NCBI GenBank assembly: GCA_900554615.1
Contig: USIB01000031.1
Location: 1 to 14,572, forward strand
DNA: 14,572 nt
Source of the DNA: an uncultured Mycoplasmatota bacterium
Lineage (GTDB): Bacteria; Bacillota_I; Bacilli_A; RF39; UBA660
Direction: 5' to 3'
This document shows, piece by piece, positions 1 to 6,671 of the stretch (positions are counted from its first letter, which is position 1; each line of letters starts with the position of its first letter). The translations under genes and the position numbers were made by a program. The notes beneath the pieces were generated by a model. It had not been told where the DNA came from and did no database searches. It was given only the letters and a program-made list of their open reading frames with translations.

Positions 1-2
1 AT

Positions 3-1115
3 ATAGTAGTAATCTATATAGATAATAATCTAGCAGGTAATGATATTACTTCAGCAACTTTTAGCGGTAATATAAGTTCTGAAGCAGAACAAAAACCATC
101 AGACTATGATGCTAACTTTGCAATAGAAACAGATGAAGAAAATGGAACTGCTACTATAACAAGATATTATGGTACAGATAAAGATGTAGTAATACCTAAA
201 ATGTTAAAAAAAGTAACTACAACAGCAGATGTAGTAACTAATCCAAGTGAAGAGGTAATATCCGCTTGTGAGGAGTACTTCATTAATAATCTTGGTGATA
301 CTTCAGAATCAATTGGTGATTATTGTAAAAATGGTGAAGATACTTATGGCAATACCTTAAGTAGTGATATTGAAAATAATTATTTCTTTCCATCAGATTT
401 ACAACAATTACAAAAGATAGGTTCTATAGACAATTTACAAATAACTTATTCTTCTGAAAAATATAGTATAACAACAATAGGAGAAGGTACATTTCTTGGG
501 AAACAATTAACAAGTATAAGCTTGCCAGACTCAGTGACAGCGATAGAATATTATGCATTTTCTAAAAATCAATTAACAAGTATAGCAATACCAAACTCAG
601 TAACAACAATAGTTGAATTGGCTTTTCCTAGCAATCAATTAACAAACATAGTCATACCTGATTCAGTAACAACAATAGGAGATTCTGCATTTGAAAATAA
701 TCAATTAACAAGTATAGTTATACCTGATTCAGTAACAACAATAGGAGATTCGGCATTTTCTAATAATCAATTAACAAGTATAGTTATACCAGATTCAGTA
801 ACAACAATAGATGGTTATGTATTTGAATATAATAATTTAAACTATGTATATTTTGAAAAAAAATCTTTGCTTAATACATATGCTAGTTATAATTTTTCTT
901 CTTCAAATAGAACATATACTAATAGTAAGACAGGAATAACATATGTAGATAATCCTAATTTAAAAGTAATATATAATAACAATGGTAAAGCATGGGATTG
1001 GAATTTAATGGTAAATGGTCAGAGAAGTACATCATTTATAACAGGAACTACTACAAAAAGAATTGATGGGGATACAATCTATAATGCAGTAGAGGTTAAG
1101 ACAGGAACACCATAA
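3..1115 (+). CDS. BspA-type leucine-rich-repeat surface protein, 5' partial
   Basis: The reading frame is open from the window edge (first whole codon at base 3) to TAA at 1113-1115, so the gene starts outside the window; the ATG at 201 lies inside the protein and lacks a ribosome-binding site. About 370 residues are visible. A segment ending YYGTDKDVVIP is the usual lead-in to BspA/LRR_5 domains. Five 22-residue repeats of the form QLTSIxIPDSVTTIxxxAFxxN follow (504-833). Between VVIP and the first repeat lies a stretch of about 80 residues with two cysteines that is not repeat-like. The C-terminal 80 residues are polar and show no LPxTG signal or membrane anchor. Such proteins are normally exported and mediate adhesion. 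Export signals, if present, would be upstream of the window. Family assignment is firm; cellular role is inferred. Confidence 0.85.
   Translation: MVVIYIDNNLAGNDITSATFSGNISSEAEQKPSDYDANFAIETDEENGTATITRYYGTDKDVVIPKMLKKVTTTADVVTNPSEEVISACEEYFINNLGDTSESIGDYCKNGEDTYGNTLSSDIENNYFFPSDLQQLQKIGSIDNLQITYSSEKYSITTIGEGTFLGKQLTSISLPDSVTAIEYYAFSKNQLTSIAIPNSVTTIVELAFPSNQLTNIVIPDSVTTIGDSAFENNQLTSIVIPDSVTTIGDSAFSNNQLTSIVIPDSVTTIDGYVFEYNNLNYVYFEKKSLLNTYASYNFSSSNRTYTNSKTGITYVDNPNLKVIYNNNGKAWDWNLMVNGQRSTSFITGTTTKRIDGDTIYNAVEVKTGTP
504..833 (+). repeat. five tandem 66-bp units coding the LRR repeats
   Basis: The units begin at 504, 570, 636, 702 and 768, each opening with CAATTAACAA and coding 22 residues. The third to fifth units are closest in DNA sequence (for example ATACCTGATTCAGTAACAAC in units 3 and 4), whereas the first two have drifted. 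This suggests recent unit duplication, with possible copy-number change by slippage or recombination. Confidence 0.9.
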
Positions 1116-1119
1116 GTAA

Positions 1120-1173
1120 TATATAGAACTATAAAGAAAATACTAAAACTATTCTTTACTTACTATAGTCTAT
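1120..1173 (+). terminator. imperfect inverted repeat after the LRR gene
   Basis: Just after the stop, ATATAGAACTATA on the left can pair imperfectly with ACTATAGTCTATAT on the right, with an inner AAAGAA/TTCTTT pairing. There is no T-tract, so termination here is only a weak possibility. Confidence 0.25.
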
Positions 1174-1252
1174 ATCCAAGTTAGGAAGCACTTCACCCCC
1201 AAATATAATACATATATAATAAAAAAAATAACATCTAAATATGTCGAAGTTA

Positions 1253-1281
1253 TTTACAAAATATATAATTATTGATATACT
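1253..1281 (+). promoter_or_regulatory. sigma-A-type promoter for the 120-aa gene
   Basis: TTTACA (1253-1258), a 17-nt spacer and TATACT (1276-1281): five of six consensus bases in each box. The predicted start is about 25 nt before the ATG at 1314. Confidence 0.55.
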
Positions 1282-1313
1282 TATAGTGAAAATAGGGAAG
1301 AGGAGAATATTAT

Positions 1314-1676
1314 ATGTTTGAGACACTTACGATAGATGTTACTAATGTCAAAAAAATATTAAACTGTTGTCCATACTATGATGATATTATCAATAGTGAT
1401 ATAATATATGAAGATGATATATCTATTGATATTATTGATTGGTATAGAGATTTAATATTCTCTTGTAATGGAGACTCTGAAGAAGATACAAAAAAAGTAA
1501 GAAACATAGATAGGTGTATGTATCTATATGTTAATGATAATAAATATAGAAAAGAAATAAAGAAAATATTCAACCCTAATTTATCTGATGATAAACTAAT
1601 AAATAAAATACTTAGATATACCAATATATATGAAGATAATGAAATATTATATATAACAAGTACAAAATGGTTATAA
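1314..1676 (+). CDS. hypothetical protein, 120 aa
   Basis: I do not recognise this protein. The ATG at 1314 is preceded by GAGGAG eight bases upstream and by a good promoter at 1253-1281, which makes a real gene likely. The product is a soluble, acidic protein rich in Asp and Ile, with no membrane segment, signal peptide or metal-binding Cys cluster (isolated Cys near residues 18-19, 50 and 68). The second half is more basic and predicted helical, with a KEIKKIF segment followed by LSDDKLINKIL. The gene runs tail to tail into the superoxide dismutase gene with only two bases between the stop codons and no visible hairpin. The opposite-strand frame here lacks a ribosome-binding site and I treat it as a shadow. 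Confidence 0.65.
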   Translation: MFETLTIDVTNVKKILNCCPYYDDIINSDIIYEDDISIDIIDWYRDLIFSCNGDSEEDTKKVRNIDRCMYLYVNDNKYRKEIKKIFNPNLSDDKLINKILRYTNIYEDNEILYITSTKWL

Positions 1677-1678
1677 TA

Positions 1679-2290
1679 CTACTTTGTTTTAATATTATCT
1701 AAATATAATTTATATACCTTATCATAATCAATAATATTAAATATATCTTCTAAATAATCCCTTCTTTTATTATAATGTTTTAAGTAATAAGAGTGTTCCC
1801 ATACATCTATAGTCATAATAGGAGTAAATCCATAATAATATGGAGTATCCTGATTAGAAGTATTTATTATTCTAAGATTATTATTTTTATCAATTACTAA
1901 GAATGTATATCCACTACCTTTAACTTCCATTGCCATATCTATAAAAGTTTTTTTAAAGTTATCATAAGAAGTAAAATATTTATTAATTATATTAAGAAAA
2001 GGTACAGGAATATCTTTTTTTACATTAGTAAGTTCATAGAAGTATAAACTATGATTTAAATATCCTCCTAGATTATAAAGTATTTCATCTCTATCTTCCA
2101 TAGGTAATATATCTATATTTTCTGCCAAATAGACAGGAGACTTATCATATTTATAATTATGTTTTTTTAAGTATTTATTTAAATTATCAGTATACCCATT
2201 ATAATGAGCATTATAATGAAGATATAAAGTCTTATCATCTATATAAGGATCTAGACTATTATAATCCAAATCTATTTTTTTATATTCCAT
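1679..2290 (-). CDS. sodA: superoxide dismutase, Fe/Mn family (Mn-type residues)
   Basis: The product should convert superoxide to oxygen and peroxide in the cytoplasm. I chose the ATG at 2290 over an upstream in-frame GTG at 2335 because GGTGAT lies just before it and the 203-aa product then begins where family members begin. The four metal ligands are present: His25, His80, Asp162 and His166 in the DVWEH signature. The gateway Tyr33 is also kept. Gly76 with Gln147 (in NQDTP) is the arrangement typical of Mn enzymes. Unusual points: the HHxxHH block near the first ligand reads HYNAHY, and positions that are Trp in E. coli SodA (85, 128, 130) are aromatic but not Trp (Phe84, Tyr128, Phe130). 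The gene is divergent from the two-component pair. Family is secure; metal preference is inferred from residues only. Confidence 0.92.
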   Translation of the reverse strand: MEYKKIDLDYNSLDPYIDDKTLYLHYNAHYNGYTDNLNKYLKKHNYKYDKSPVYLAENIDILPMEDRDEILYNLGGYLNHSLYFYELTNVKKDIPVPFLNIINKYFTSYDNFKKTFIDMAMEVKGSGYTFLVIDKNNNLRIINTSNQDTPYYYGFTPIMTIDVWEHSYYLKHYNKRRDYLEDIFNIIDYDKVYKLYLDNIKTK

Positions 2291-2425
2291 AGTATCACCA
2301 ATATAATTATATTGATAATTCCCATAATTTACCACATTTATTTGATAATTACTCTAAGATATAATAATATAATTTAATCATGAAAGGAAGTGATATATGA
2401 ATAGATAGAAAAAATATTAATTATA

Positions 2426-2434
2426 TGTTATACT
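2426..2434 (+). promoter_or_regulatory. extended -10 promoter for the two-component operon
   Basis: TGtTATACT lies 19 bases before the ATG at 2454, implying a very short leader. No good -35 is seen 17 nt upstream, as is common for extended -10 promoters. Confidence 0.45.
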
Positions 2435-2453
2435 ATATTTGGGAAGTGATAAT

Positions 2454-3110
2454 ATGCATAATATTGCTTTAGTAGAAGATGAAAAAGATTTAAATAATCT
2501 TATTCGAACATATCTAGAAAAAGAAGGTTATAATGTTACAAGTTATTATAGTGGAGAATCCGCTATCAAAGATAGTGACAAGGATTATCATTTATGGATT
2601 CTTGATATAATGCTAGGGGATGATATAAGTGGTTATGACATCATAAAAAAAATTAGAGAAAATAATAAAGATATTCCAGTAATATTTACCTCTGCTAGAG
2701 ACAAAGATTTGGATAAGATAATTGGTTTAGAATTAGGAAGTGATGATTATATTACTAAACCTTATTCTCCTAAAGAATTAGTTCTTAGAGTTAATAATAT
2801 AATTAGGAGAGTATATTCCAAAGAAAGACAAAAGATTACTTATAAAGATTATATTATTGATTTAGATAAAAGAATGGCTTTTCTAGGTGATGAAGACATA
2901 GGTCTTACTACCCTTGAGTTTGATTTGTTATATATGTTTGTAACAAATAGAGAAAAATCTTTCTCTAGAGATGATATTTTAAATAATATCTGGGGAGAAA
3001 ACTATTTTGGTACAGATAGAGTAGTAGATGACCTAATTAGAAGACTAAGAAAGAAAATGCCTAAACTTGATATAAATACAATATATGGGTATGGATATAG
3101 ACTATTATGA
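2454..3110 (+). CDS. two-component response regulator, OmpR/PhoB family
   Basis: A 218-aa transcription factor controlled by phosphorylation. The N-terminal receiver domain (about 3-115) has the acidic pair Glu8-Asp9, phospho-acceptor Asp51 in LDIML, Ser80 at the switch position usually held by Thr or Ser, and Lys102 in ITKP. The C-terminal winged helix (about 125-218) ends with the usual TIYGYGYRLL wing. The ATG at 2454 is preferred because GGGAAGTGAT sits immediately upstream; an in-frame TTG at 2439 would lie in front of that site. The stop overlaps the kinase start (ATGA at 3107-3110), so the pair is translationally coupled. The regulon is unknown. The nearest neighbours, SOD and ferredoxin, suggest but do not prove a link to redox or envelope stress. 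Confidence 0.93.
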   Translation: MHNIALVEDEKDLNNLIRTYLEKEGYNVTSYYSGESAIKDSDKDYHLWILDIMLGDDISGYDIIKKIRENNKDIPVIFTSARDKDLDKIIGLELGSDDYITKPYSPKELVLRVNNIIRRVYSKERQKITYKDYIIDLDKRMAFLGDEDIGLTTLEFDLLYMFVTNREKSFSRDDILNNIWGENYFGTDRVVDDLIRRLRKKMPKLDINTIYGYGYRLL

Positions 3111-4366
3111 AAAAACTTACTCTTACTGAACAATTTTTACTTATATGTGTATCCATTATAATTATTGTCATAGTATCACTAGGAATGGTACTTCCAAAAA
3201 CCCTTCTTCCTGTTTATGAAGAGAATTTGTATAACTATTTAAATCAGTCACTTAATTTACTAGAAAAACCCGAAAATAATAGGGTTGATAGTGAAGTTGC
3301 CTATATTTATATTGATAATGATAAGAATATTTATATATCTAATAATTTATCAGATGTTATAAATATAAAATCTACAAGTGAAATATTAAAGAATATAAAT
3401 GATAGTGAAGGTAAGATTGTTAGAGGTAAAAAAGTTTATTATTATTATACTAGCAAGACTGATGTAATGACTAAAGTTGCTATTACTACTGATAGTTATA
3501 TTAATTCTATGAAAAAGGAAATACTAAAAATAATCCTTGTAGTAGTAGGTATTACATTTATTATAATATCTTTACTAGTCCTAATATGGTCTAATAATCT
3601 AGTTAATAGAATAAAAAAATTAAAAGATAAAGTCGATAACATAAATAATGATAATTACGATCATAAAATGATTTATGATTATGATGATGAATTATATACC
3701 TTAGAGGTAGCAATAGAGAATATGCGAATATATTTGAAAGAACAAGAAGCCTATAAGAATCAAATGTATCAAAATATTTCTCATGATTTTAAAACTCCTA
3801 TCACTGTTATGAAGTCCTATATTGAGGCTATGGAAGATGGTATAGAATCAAAAGAAAAAATAACTAAAGTACTAAAAGAACAATTAAATAAATTAGAGGT
3901 TAAAGTTCACTCCTTACTATATCTTAACAAACTAAATTATTTAAAAGAGGAAAAAGAAAAACTTAATGATACTTGTGATGTAAGTAAAGTCATATTTGCG
4001 TCAGTAGATAAGTTCAGTCCTTCCAGAAGCGATGTAAAGTTTTCTTTAGATATCGATAAAAAAAATACTATCTTTAGAGGTAGTTATGAAATGTGGGAAG
4101 CAATAATAGATAACATTCTTAATAATTTTATGAGATATGCTAAGAAATCAATTAAAATTACTGTTAAGAATAATAAAATTATACTATATAATGATGGTCC
4201 TAATATTGATAAAGATGTCTTAAACAACATTTTCACTCCCTACGAAAAAGGTGTAAAAGGTGTCTTTGGACTAGGACTTTCCATAGTAAAGAAAACACTA
4301 GGTCTTTTGAATTACGATATTAATATTGAAAATGTAAAGAATGGTGTTAAGTTTATAATCAGTTAA
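3107..4366 (+). CDS. sensor histidine kinase, membrane-bound
   Basis: A 419-aa partner of the preceding regulator. Two membrane helices (about 10-30 and 139-161) enclose an extracytoplasmic sensor region of about 105 residues that I cannot assign to a named domain. A HAMP-like linker (about 162-215) and a dimerisation/phospho-acceptor helix with His226 in SHDFKTP follow. The ATPase domain shows the N box with Asn340 in NILNNF, the G1 box with Asp363 in NDGPN, and the G2 box GLGLSIVKK near 388-396. All catalytic parts are therefore present and the protein should autophosphorylate and pass phosphate to Asp51 of the regulator. The start overlaps the regulator stop by four bases and has no independent ribosome-binding site. 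The ligand cannot be predicted. Confidence 0.93.
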   Translation: MKKLTLTEQFLLICVSIIIIVIVSLGMVLPKTLLPVYEENLYNYLNQSLNLLEKPENNRVDSEVAYIYIDNDKNIYISNNLSDVINIKSTSEILKNINDSEGKIVRGKKVYYYYTSKTDVMTKVAITTDSYINSMKKEILKIILVVVGITFIIISLLVLIWSNNLVNRIKKLKDKVDNINNDNYDHKMIYDYDDELYTLEVAIENMRIYLKEQEAYKNQMYQNISHDFKTPITVMKSYIEAMEDGIESKEKITKVLKEQLNKLEVKVHSLLYLNKLNYLKEEKEKLNDTCDVSKVIFASVDKFSPSRSDVKFSLDIDKKNTIFRGSYEMWEAIIDNILNNFMRYAKKSIKITVKNNKIILYNDGPNIDKDVLNNIFTPYEKGVKGVFGLGLSIVKKTLGLLNYDINIENVKNGVKFIIS

Positions 4367-4393
4367 AGAATCCTAAAAATGGGATTCTTTTTT
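4365..4393 (+). terminator. Rho-independent terminator of the two-component operon
   Basis: AAAGAATCC (4365-4373) pairs with GGATTCTTT (4382-4390) across an 8-nt loop and runs into six T residues (4388-4393). It starts right at the kinase stop codon. Confidence 0.85.
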
Positions 4394-4398
4394 AATAT

Positions 4399-4421
4399 AA
4401 AAAAAGAAGACTATGCTTCTT
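4399..4421 (-). terminator. terminator overlapping the ferredoxin stop codon
   Basis: On the minus strand AAGAAG (4421-4416) pairs with CTTCTT (4409-4404) over a 6-nt loop that contains the stop codon, followed by a run of T. The stem is short but the T-tract is good. The two convergent terminators at 4365-4421 lie back to back. Confidence 0.6.
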
Positions 4422-4599
4422 CTATTGCACTAGTAGGACAAGACTCCATAGCAGTATTAGCGTCTTCCACATCTTCTTCTTTAACAGGAGACTCTATTAC
4501 TTTTGCAAGTCCATCATCATCAAAGTCAAAGACATTACTTGTAATACTTACACATTGTCCACATCCAATACATTTATCTTTATCAACTTTTAAATTCAT
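4411..4599 (-). CDS. ferredoxin, single [4Fe-4S] cluster
   Basis: A 62-aa soluble electron carrier. Cys10, Cys13 and Cys16 in CIGCGQC plus Cys54 in CPTSAI give the four ligands of one cubane cluster. The second cluster motif of the 2[4Fe-4S] clostridial ferredoxins is absent. The middle is acidic (DFDDDG), as in Bacillus- and Thermotoga-type monocluster ferredoxins. The ATG at 4599 follows AAAGGATTGAT and a well-formed promoter at 4622-4649, so the gene is monocistronic. Neighbours do not reveal a dedicated partner enzyme. The long plus-strand frame covering this gene is a shadow. Confidence 0.93.
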   Translation of the reverse strand: MNLKVDKDKCIGCGQCVSITSNVFDFDDDGLAKVIESPVKEEDVEDANTAMESCPTSAIEEA

Positions 4600-4621
4600 T
4601 TATATCAATCCTTTCTATTTA

Positions 4622-4649
4622 ATTATACCAAATTAAGAAAAAAAATCAA
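4622..4649 (-). promoter_or_regulatory. promoter of the ferredoxin gene
   Basis: Read on the minus strand: TTGATT (4649-4644), 16-nt spacer, TATAAT (4627-4622), with TGG directly before the -10, making it an extended -10 as well. Confidence 0.6.
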
Positions 4650-4676
4650 TAATATCTTTTATTTCTATCAAAAATA

Positions 4677-4685
4677 TGTTATTAT
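4677..4685 (+). promoter_or_regulatory. possible extended -10 for the tail-anchored protein gene
   Basis: TGtTATTAT lies about 30 bases before the ATG at 4714. There is no convincing -35, and the surrounding DNA is so A+T-rich that the match could be chance. Confidence 0.3.
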
Positions 4686-4713
4686 ATATATAGAATATAG
4701 AAGAGGTAATATT

Positions 4714-5463
4714 ATGGAAAGTAGAATGGAAAAGTATTATAAAGAGAATCCTGAATATTATAAAAGAAGTAAAAGAAATGAATCTTTATATAAAGATGTA
4801 TATAAAGATATGAATAGTTTAGAGAATCTACCAATACCAGATAATTCTAATGAAATTGATATAGATGGATTAAAGAAAATAATTTCTAGTAGAGATGAAT
4901 ATCGTAAATCTAAAGAAAAAGAAAAAACTTCTGTTAGAGATGAATCACTATCAGAAGATACTTCAAAAGAAGATAAAAGAAGAGTATATGATATTAATGT
5001 TCTACTAGAGACTGCTAAAAACGAAGTTAATAAAAGTAATGAAGTAGAAGGAAAAAAACTAATAAATGCAAACTTTTTAACTGACTTAGAAGATGCTCAT
5101 ATATCAGACAATAATACTAACAAAGAAGAAGATATTGCTAAAGAAGTAGAAAACAACAAAGAAGAAAATATTAGTACAGATTCCTTACCACTAGATATAT
5201 TAGTAGACTTAAAAGGTAGTGATAATACCATAGTGACTGACCCAATAGTTAAAGATGAGGTTACAATGATAAAGAAAATAAAAGAAGGAGAAACCTTCTA
5301 TAGTGGCTCGTTTAATTTTAGTAAGAAAGACTTTGCCGATGAAGAAGAAGACTTCTTTGACGAAAAACCACATAATGGATTAAAGATATTCTTCCTAATA
5401 ATAGGCTTTATCTTACTAGCAGGTGTTATCTACTTAGCCGTTACCAAATATATATTAAAATAA
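4714..5463 (+). CDS. charged cytoplasmic protein with C-terminal membrane anchor, function unknown
   Basis: I cannot assign this 249-aa protein to a family. The ATG at 4714 follows AGAGGT. Residues 1-40 are Tyr- and Lys-rich (KYYKENPEYYKRSKR). Residues 60-165 are dominated by Lys, Glu, Asp and Ser and look disordered. Residues about 195-220 are strongly acidic (ADEEEDFFDE). A single hydrophobic helix spans about 224-244 and only five residues follow, so the protein is probably tail-anchored with its bulk in the cytoplasm. There is no signal peptide or catalytic motif. The layout suggests a scaffold or membrane-tethered partner rather than an enzyme; this is inference. The gene stands alone between its own ribosome-binding site and a terminator at 5465-5496. 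Confidence 0.75.
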   Translation: MESRMEKYYKENPEYYKRSKRNESLYKDVYKDMNSLENLPIPDNSNEIDIDGLKKIISSRDEYRKSKEKEKTSVRDESLSEDTSKEDKRRVYDINVLLETAKNEVNKSNEVEGKKLINANFLTDLEDAHISDNNTNKEEDIAKEVENNKEENISTDSLPLDILVDLKGSDNTIVTDPIVKDEVTMIKKIKEGETFYSGSFNFSKKDFADEEEDFFDEKPHNGLKIFFLIIGFILLAGVIYLAVTKYILK

Positions 5464-5464
5464 A

Positions 5465-5496
5465 AAAAGAGTACCATCAATAATTAGTACTCTTTT
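5465..5496 (+). terminator. Rho-independent terminator
   Basis: AAAAGAGTAC (5465-5474) pairs perfectly with GTACTCTTTT (5487-5496) over a 12-nt loop. It follows the stop at 5463 by one base. The T-run is formed mostly by the right arm, and the A-rich left side may let it work in both directions. Confidence 0.7.
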
Positions 5497-5526
5497 AATA
5501 TAAACTTATAATATGGCTGATATATC

Positions 5527-5553
5527 TTCTTAAGACCAACTAGGACTTAAGAA
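5527..5553. repeat. inverted repeat between terminator and tRNA
   Basis: TTCTTAAG (5527-5534) and CTTAAGAA (5546-5553) form a perfect 8-bp stem with an 11-nt loop. There is no T-tract after it on either strand. It lies two bases from the next hairpin. Confidence 0.6.
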
Positions 5554-5584
5554 AACACTGTAAGAGAAAACAAGGCTTACAGTG
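5551..5584 (-). terminator. likely terminator of the tRNA-Arg transcript
   Basis: Read on the minus strand, CACTGTAAG (5584-5576) pairs with CTTACAGTG (5564-5556) over an 11-nt loop and is followed by TTTTC. It lies 16 bases after the tRNA 3' end, a typical place for tRNA termination. Confidence 0.6.
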
Positions 5585-5599
5585 CTAATAACAAAAAAA

Positions 5600-5676
5600 T
5601 GGCGTCCCCGAGTGGATTCGAACCACCGACTTACGACTTAGGAGGTCGTTACTCTATCCAACTGAGTTACGAGGAC
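5600..5676 (-). tRNA. tRNA-Arg, anticodon CCT
   Basis: The 77-nt minus-strand sequence folds into a full cloverleaf. The acceptor stem GTCCTCG/CGGGGAC has one G-U pair; the D arm is ACTC/GAGT; the anticodon arm ACGAC-CTCCTAA-GTCGT gives anticodon CCT, read as AGG codons. The variable loop is AAGTC and the T arm GGTGG-TTCGAAT-CCACT has one G-U pair. The discriminator is G and the CCA end is encoded. AGG decoding suits this genome, in which visible Arg codons are mostly AGA with some AGG. Confidence 0.96.
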
Positions 5677-5684
5677 ACAAATAA

Positions 5685-5693
5685 ATTATATCA
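5685..5693 (-). promoter_or_regulatory. extended -10 promoter of the tRNA gene
   Basis: TGaTATAAT on the minus strand ends nine bases before the mature 5' end of the tRNA, implying a leader of only a few bases. The -35 region (TTTCTT) is weak. Confidence 0.5.
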
Positions 5694-5724
5694 CATATTA
5701 ATAAAAAAAGAAATCTATTTTAGA

Positions 5725-5756
5725 TAAAAAAAGAGTCATTAAAAAAGCAACTCTTT
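5725..5756 (-). terminator. hairpin with T-tract on the minus strand
   Basis: AAAGAGT (minus 5756-5750) and ACTCTTT (minus 5736-5730) pair over a 13-nt loop and are followed by T residues on the minus strand. No minus-strand gene feeds into it, so it may block stray transcription towards the tRNA or be fortuitous. Confidence 0.35.
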
Positions 5757-5888
5757 AACATATAATAAAGATTAATATCTCTAAAAAGAACACTTGTTAT
5801 CTATAGTAATAGTATAAGTTAAGAAAGTATCAATCTAATTTTGCTTATCAGCATCCTTACAAAGAGAATGTAAGATAAAAAAATACAG

Positions 5889-5917
5889 TTTAAAAAATAT
5901 ATAATTTGTGTTATACT
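5889..5917 (+). promoter_or_regulatory. promoter of the secreted nuclease gene
   Basis: TTTAAA (5889-5894), 17-nt spacer, TATACT (5912-5917), with TG at 5909-5910 giving an extended -10. The ATG at 5934 is 16 bases downstream of the box. Confidence 0.55.
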
Positions 5918-5933
5918 TAAATAGAGGTATGAT

Positions 5934-6638
5934 ATGAAAAAGAGAAGTAAATTATTTATTCTTATTTTAATAATGGGAGTTCTATTCTACAGTGGTGATG
6001 ATATTTATAAATATGCATATGGATTAATAAATATAGATAATAATAGTTATGATATTGATAATATTCCTTCATATGCTGGTAATAGTTATGTTATAGTTAA
6101 TGATAACATTCCTAATTTTAAAGAAGAAGATTATACTACTACTAGTTTTGAAAAGTATGGCGAACTAGATTATTTAGGAAGATGTACCACCGCTACTAGT
6201 AATATTGGTATTGACCTAATGCCTACAGAAAAGAGAGGGTCTATTGGTATGATTAAACCTACAGGTTGGCATACTATTAAATATGACCATATTGATGGTA
6301 AGTATTTATATAATAGATGTCATCTAATTGGATATCAATTAACTGGTGAAAATGCTAATAAAAAGAACTTAATTACTTGTACTAGAAGTATGAATACCAA
6401 AGGAATGCTTCAGTTTGAGAATATGGTCGCCGATTATATAAAAAAGACTTCTAATCATGTCTTATATAGAGTCACTCCTGTTTTTGAAGGTGATAACCTA
6501 CTGGCTACTGGTGTTCAAGTGGAGGCTTATTCTGTTGAAGATTCTGGTAAGGGAATTATGTTTAATGTATTTGTTTACAATATTGAAGATGGTATTATTA
6601 TAGATTATAAAACTGGAGAAAGTAGGCTTGCTAGTTAA
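5934..6638 (+). CDS. secreted DNA/RNA non-specific endonuclease (EndA/Spd-like, His-Me finger)
   Basis: A 234-aa nuclease with an N-terminal signal or anchor segment (KKRSK followed by a hydrophobic stretch, about residues 6-20). The catalytic motif NRCHLIGYQLTG places the general-base His at residue 130. Asn145 (KKNLIT) and Asn154 (RSMN) fit the metal-binding Asn positions; Asn154 lies 24 residues after the His, as in streptococcal Spd1. The DRGH/NRxH family includes pneumococcal EndA and streptococcal DNases, which cut extracellular DNA for uptake or nutrition. The C-terminal half (NHVLYRVTPVFEGDNLLATG) matches the family throughout, so the gene looks intact. ATG 5934 follows AGAGGT. The gene is monocistronic: own promoter upstream and hairpins downstream. 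Whether it serves DNA uptake here is unknown, since no competence genes are in view. Confidence 0.9.
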   Translation: MKKRSKLFILILIMGVLFYSGDDIYKYAYGLINIDNNSYDIDNIPSYAGNSYVIVNDNIPNFKEEDYTTTSFEKYGELDYLGRCTTATSNIGIDLMPTEKRGSIGMIKPTGWHTIKYDHIDGKYLYNRCHLIGYQLTGENANKKNLITCTRSMNTKGMLQFENMVADYIKKTSNHVLYRVTPVFEGDNLLATGVQVEAYSVEDSGKGIMFNVFVYNIEDGIIIDYKTGESRLAS

Positions 6639-6646
6639 TTTAAGTG

Positions 6647-6671
6647 CACTCTAAGCCTAGGTCTTAGAGTG
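6647..6671 (+). terminator. hairpin after the nuclease gene (first of three)
   Basis: CACTCTAAG (6647-6655) and CTTAGAGTG (6663-6671) form a 9-bp perfect stem with a 7-nt loop (CCTAGGT), eight bases past the stop. No T-tract follows, so factor-independent termination would be inefficient. It may protect the mRNA 3' end. Confidence 0.5.

Larger units (their letters stand above)
5677..5888. other. gene-free stretch between tRNA and nuclease gene
   Basis: No reading frame with a ribosome-binding site is seen here on either strand. It holds the tRNA promoter, a hairpin at 5730-5756 and a smaller hairpin at 5856-5874 (CTTACA/TGTAAG, 7-nt loop). I see no tRNA, riboswitch or known RNA family, though a small RNA cannot be excluded by eye. 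Confidence 0.5.

Noticed and set aside
504..833. Regularly spaced repeats that could suggest a CRISPR array
   Set aside because: The 66-bp units are in frame, code LRRs along their whole length and have no unique spacers.
2380..2409. Tiny frames with ribosome-binding sites before the response regulator (ATG at 2380 and 2397)
   Set aside because: They code only six and three residues before a stop. The stretch resembles the true start region (GGAAGTGAT then ATG) but supports no gene.
2291..2438. Possible PerR/Fur-like box between SOD and the two-component genes
   Set aside because: The A+T-rich stretch near 2358-2373 is only loosely palindromic and does not match the known boxes well enough.
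4379..4636. 85-aa plus-strand frame over the ferredoxin gene
   Set aside because: It starts inside a terminator, lacks a ribosome-binding site and is antisense to a gene with all its Cys ligands in place.
5600..5676. tRNA-Arg as an integration site for a mobile element
   Set aside because: No integrase, no repeated tRNA 3' end and no other element genes are found near it.
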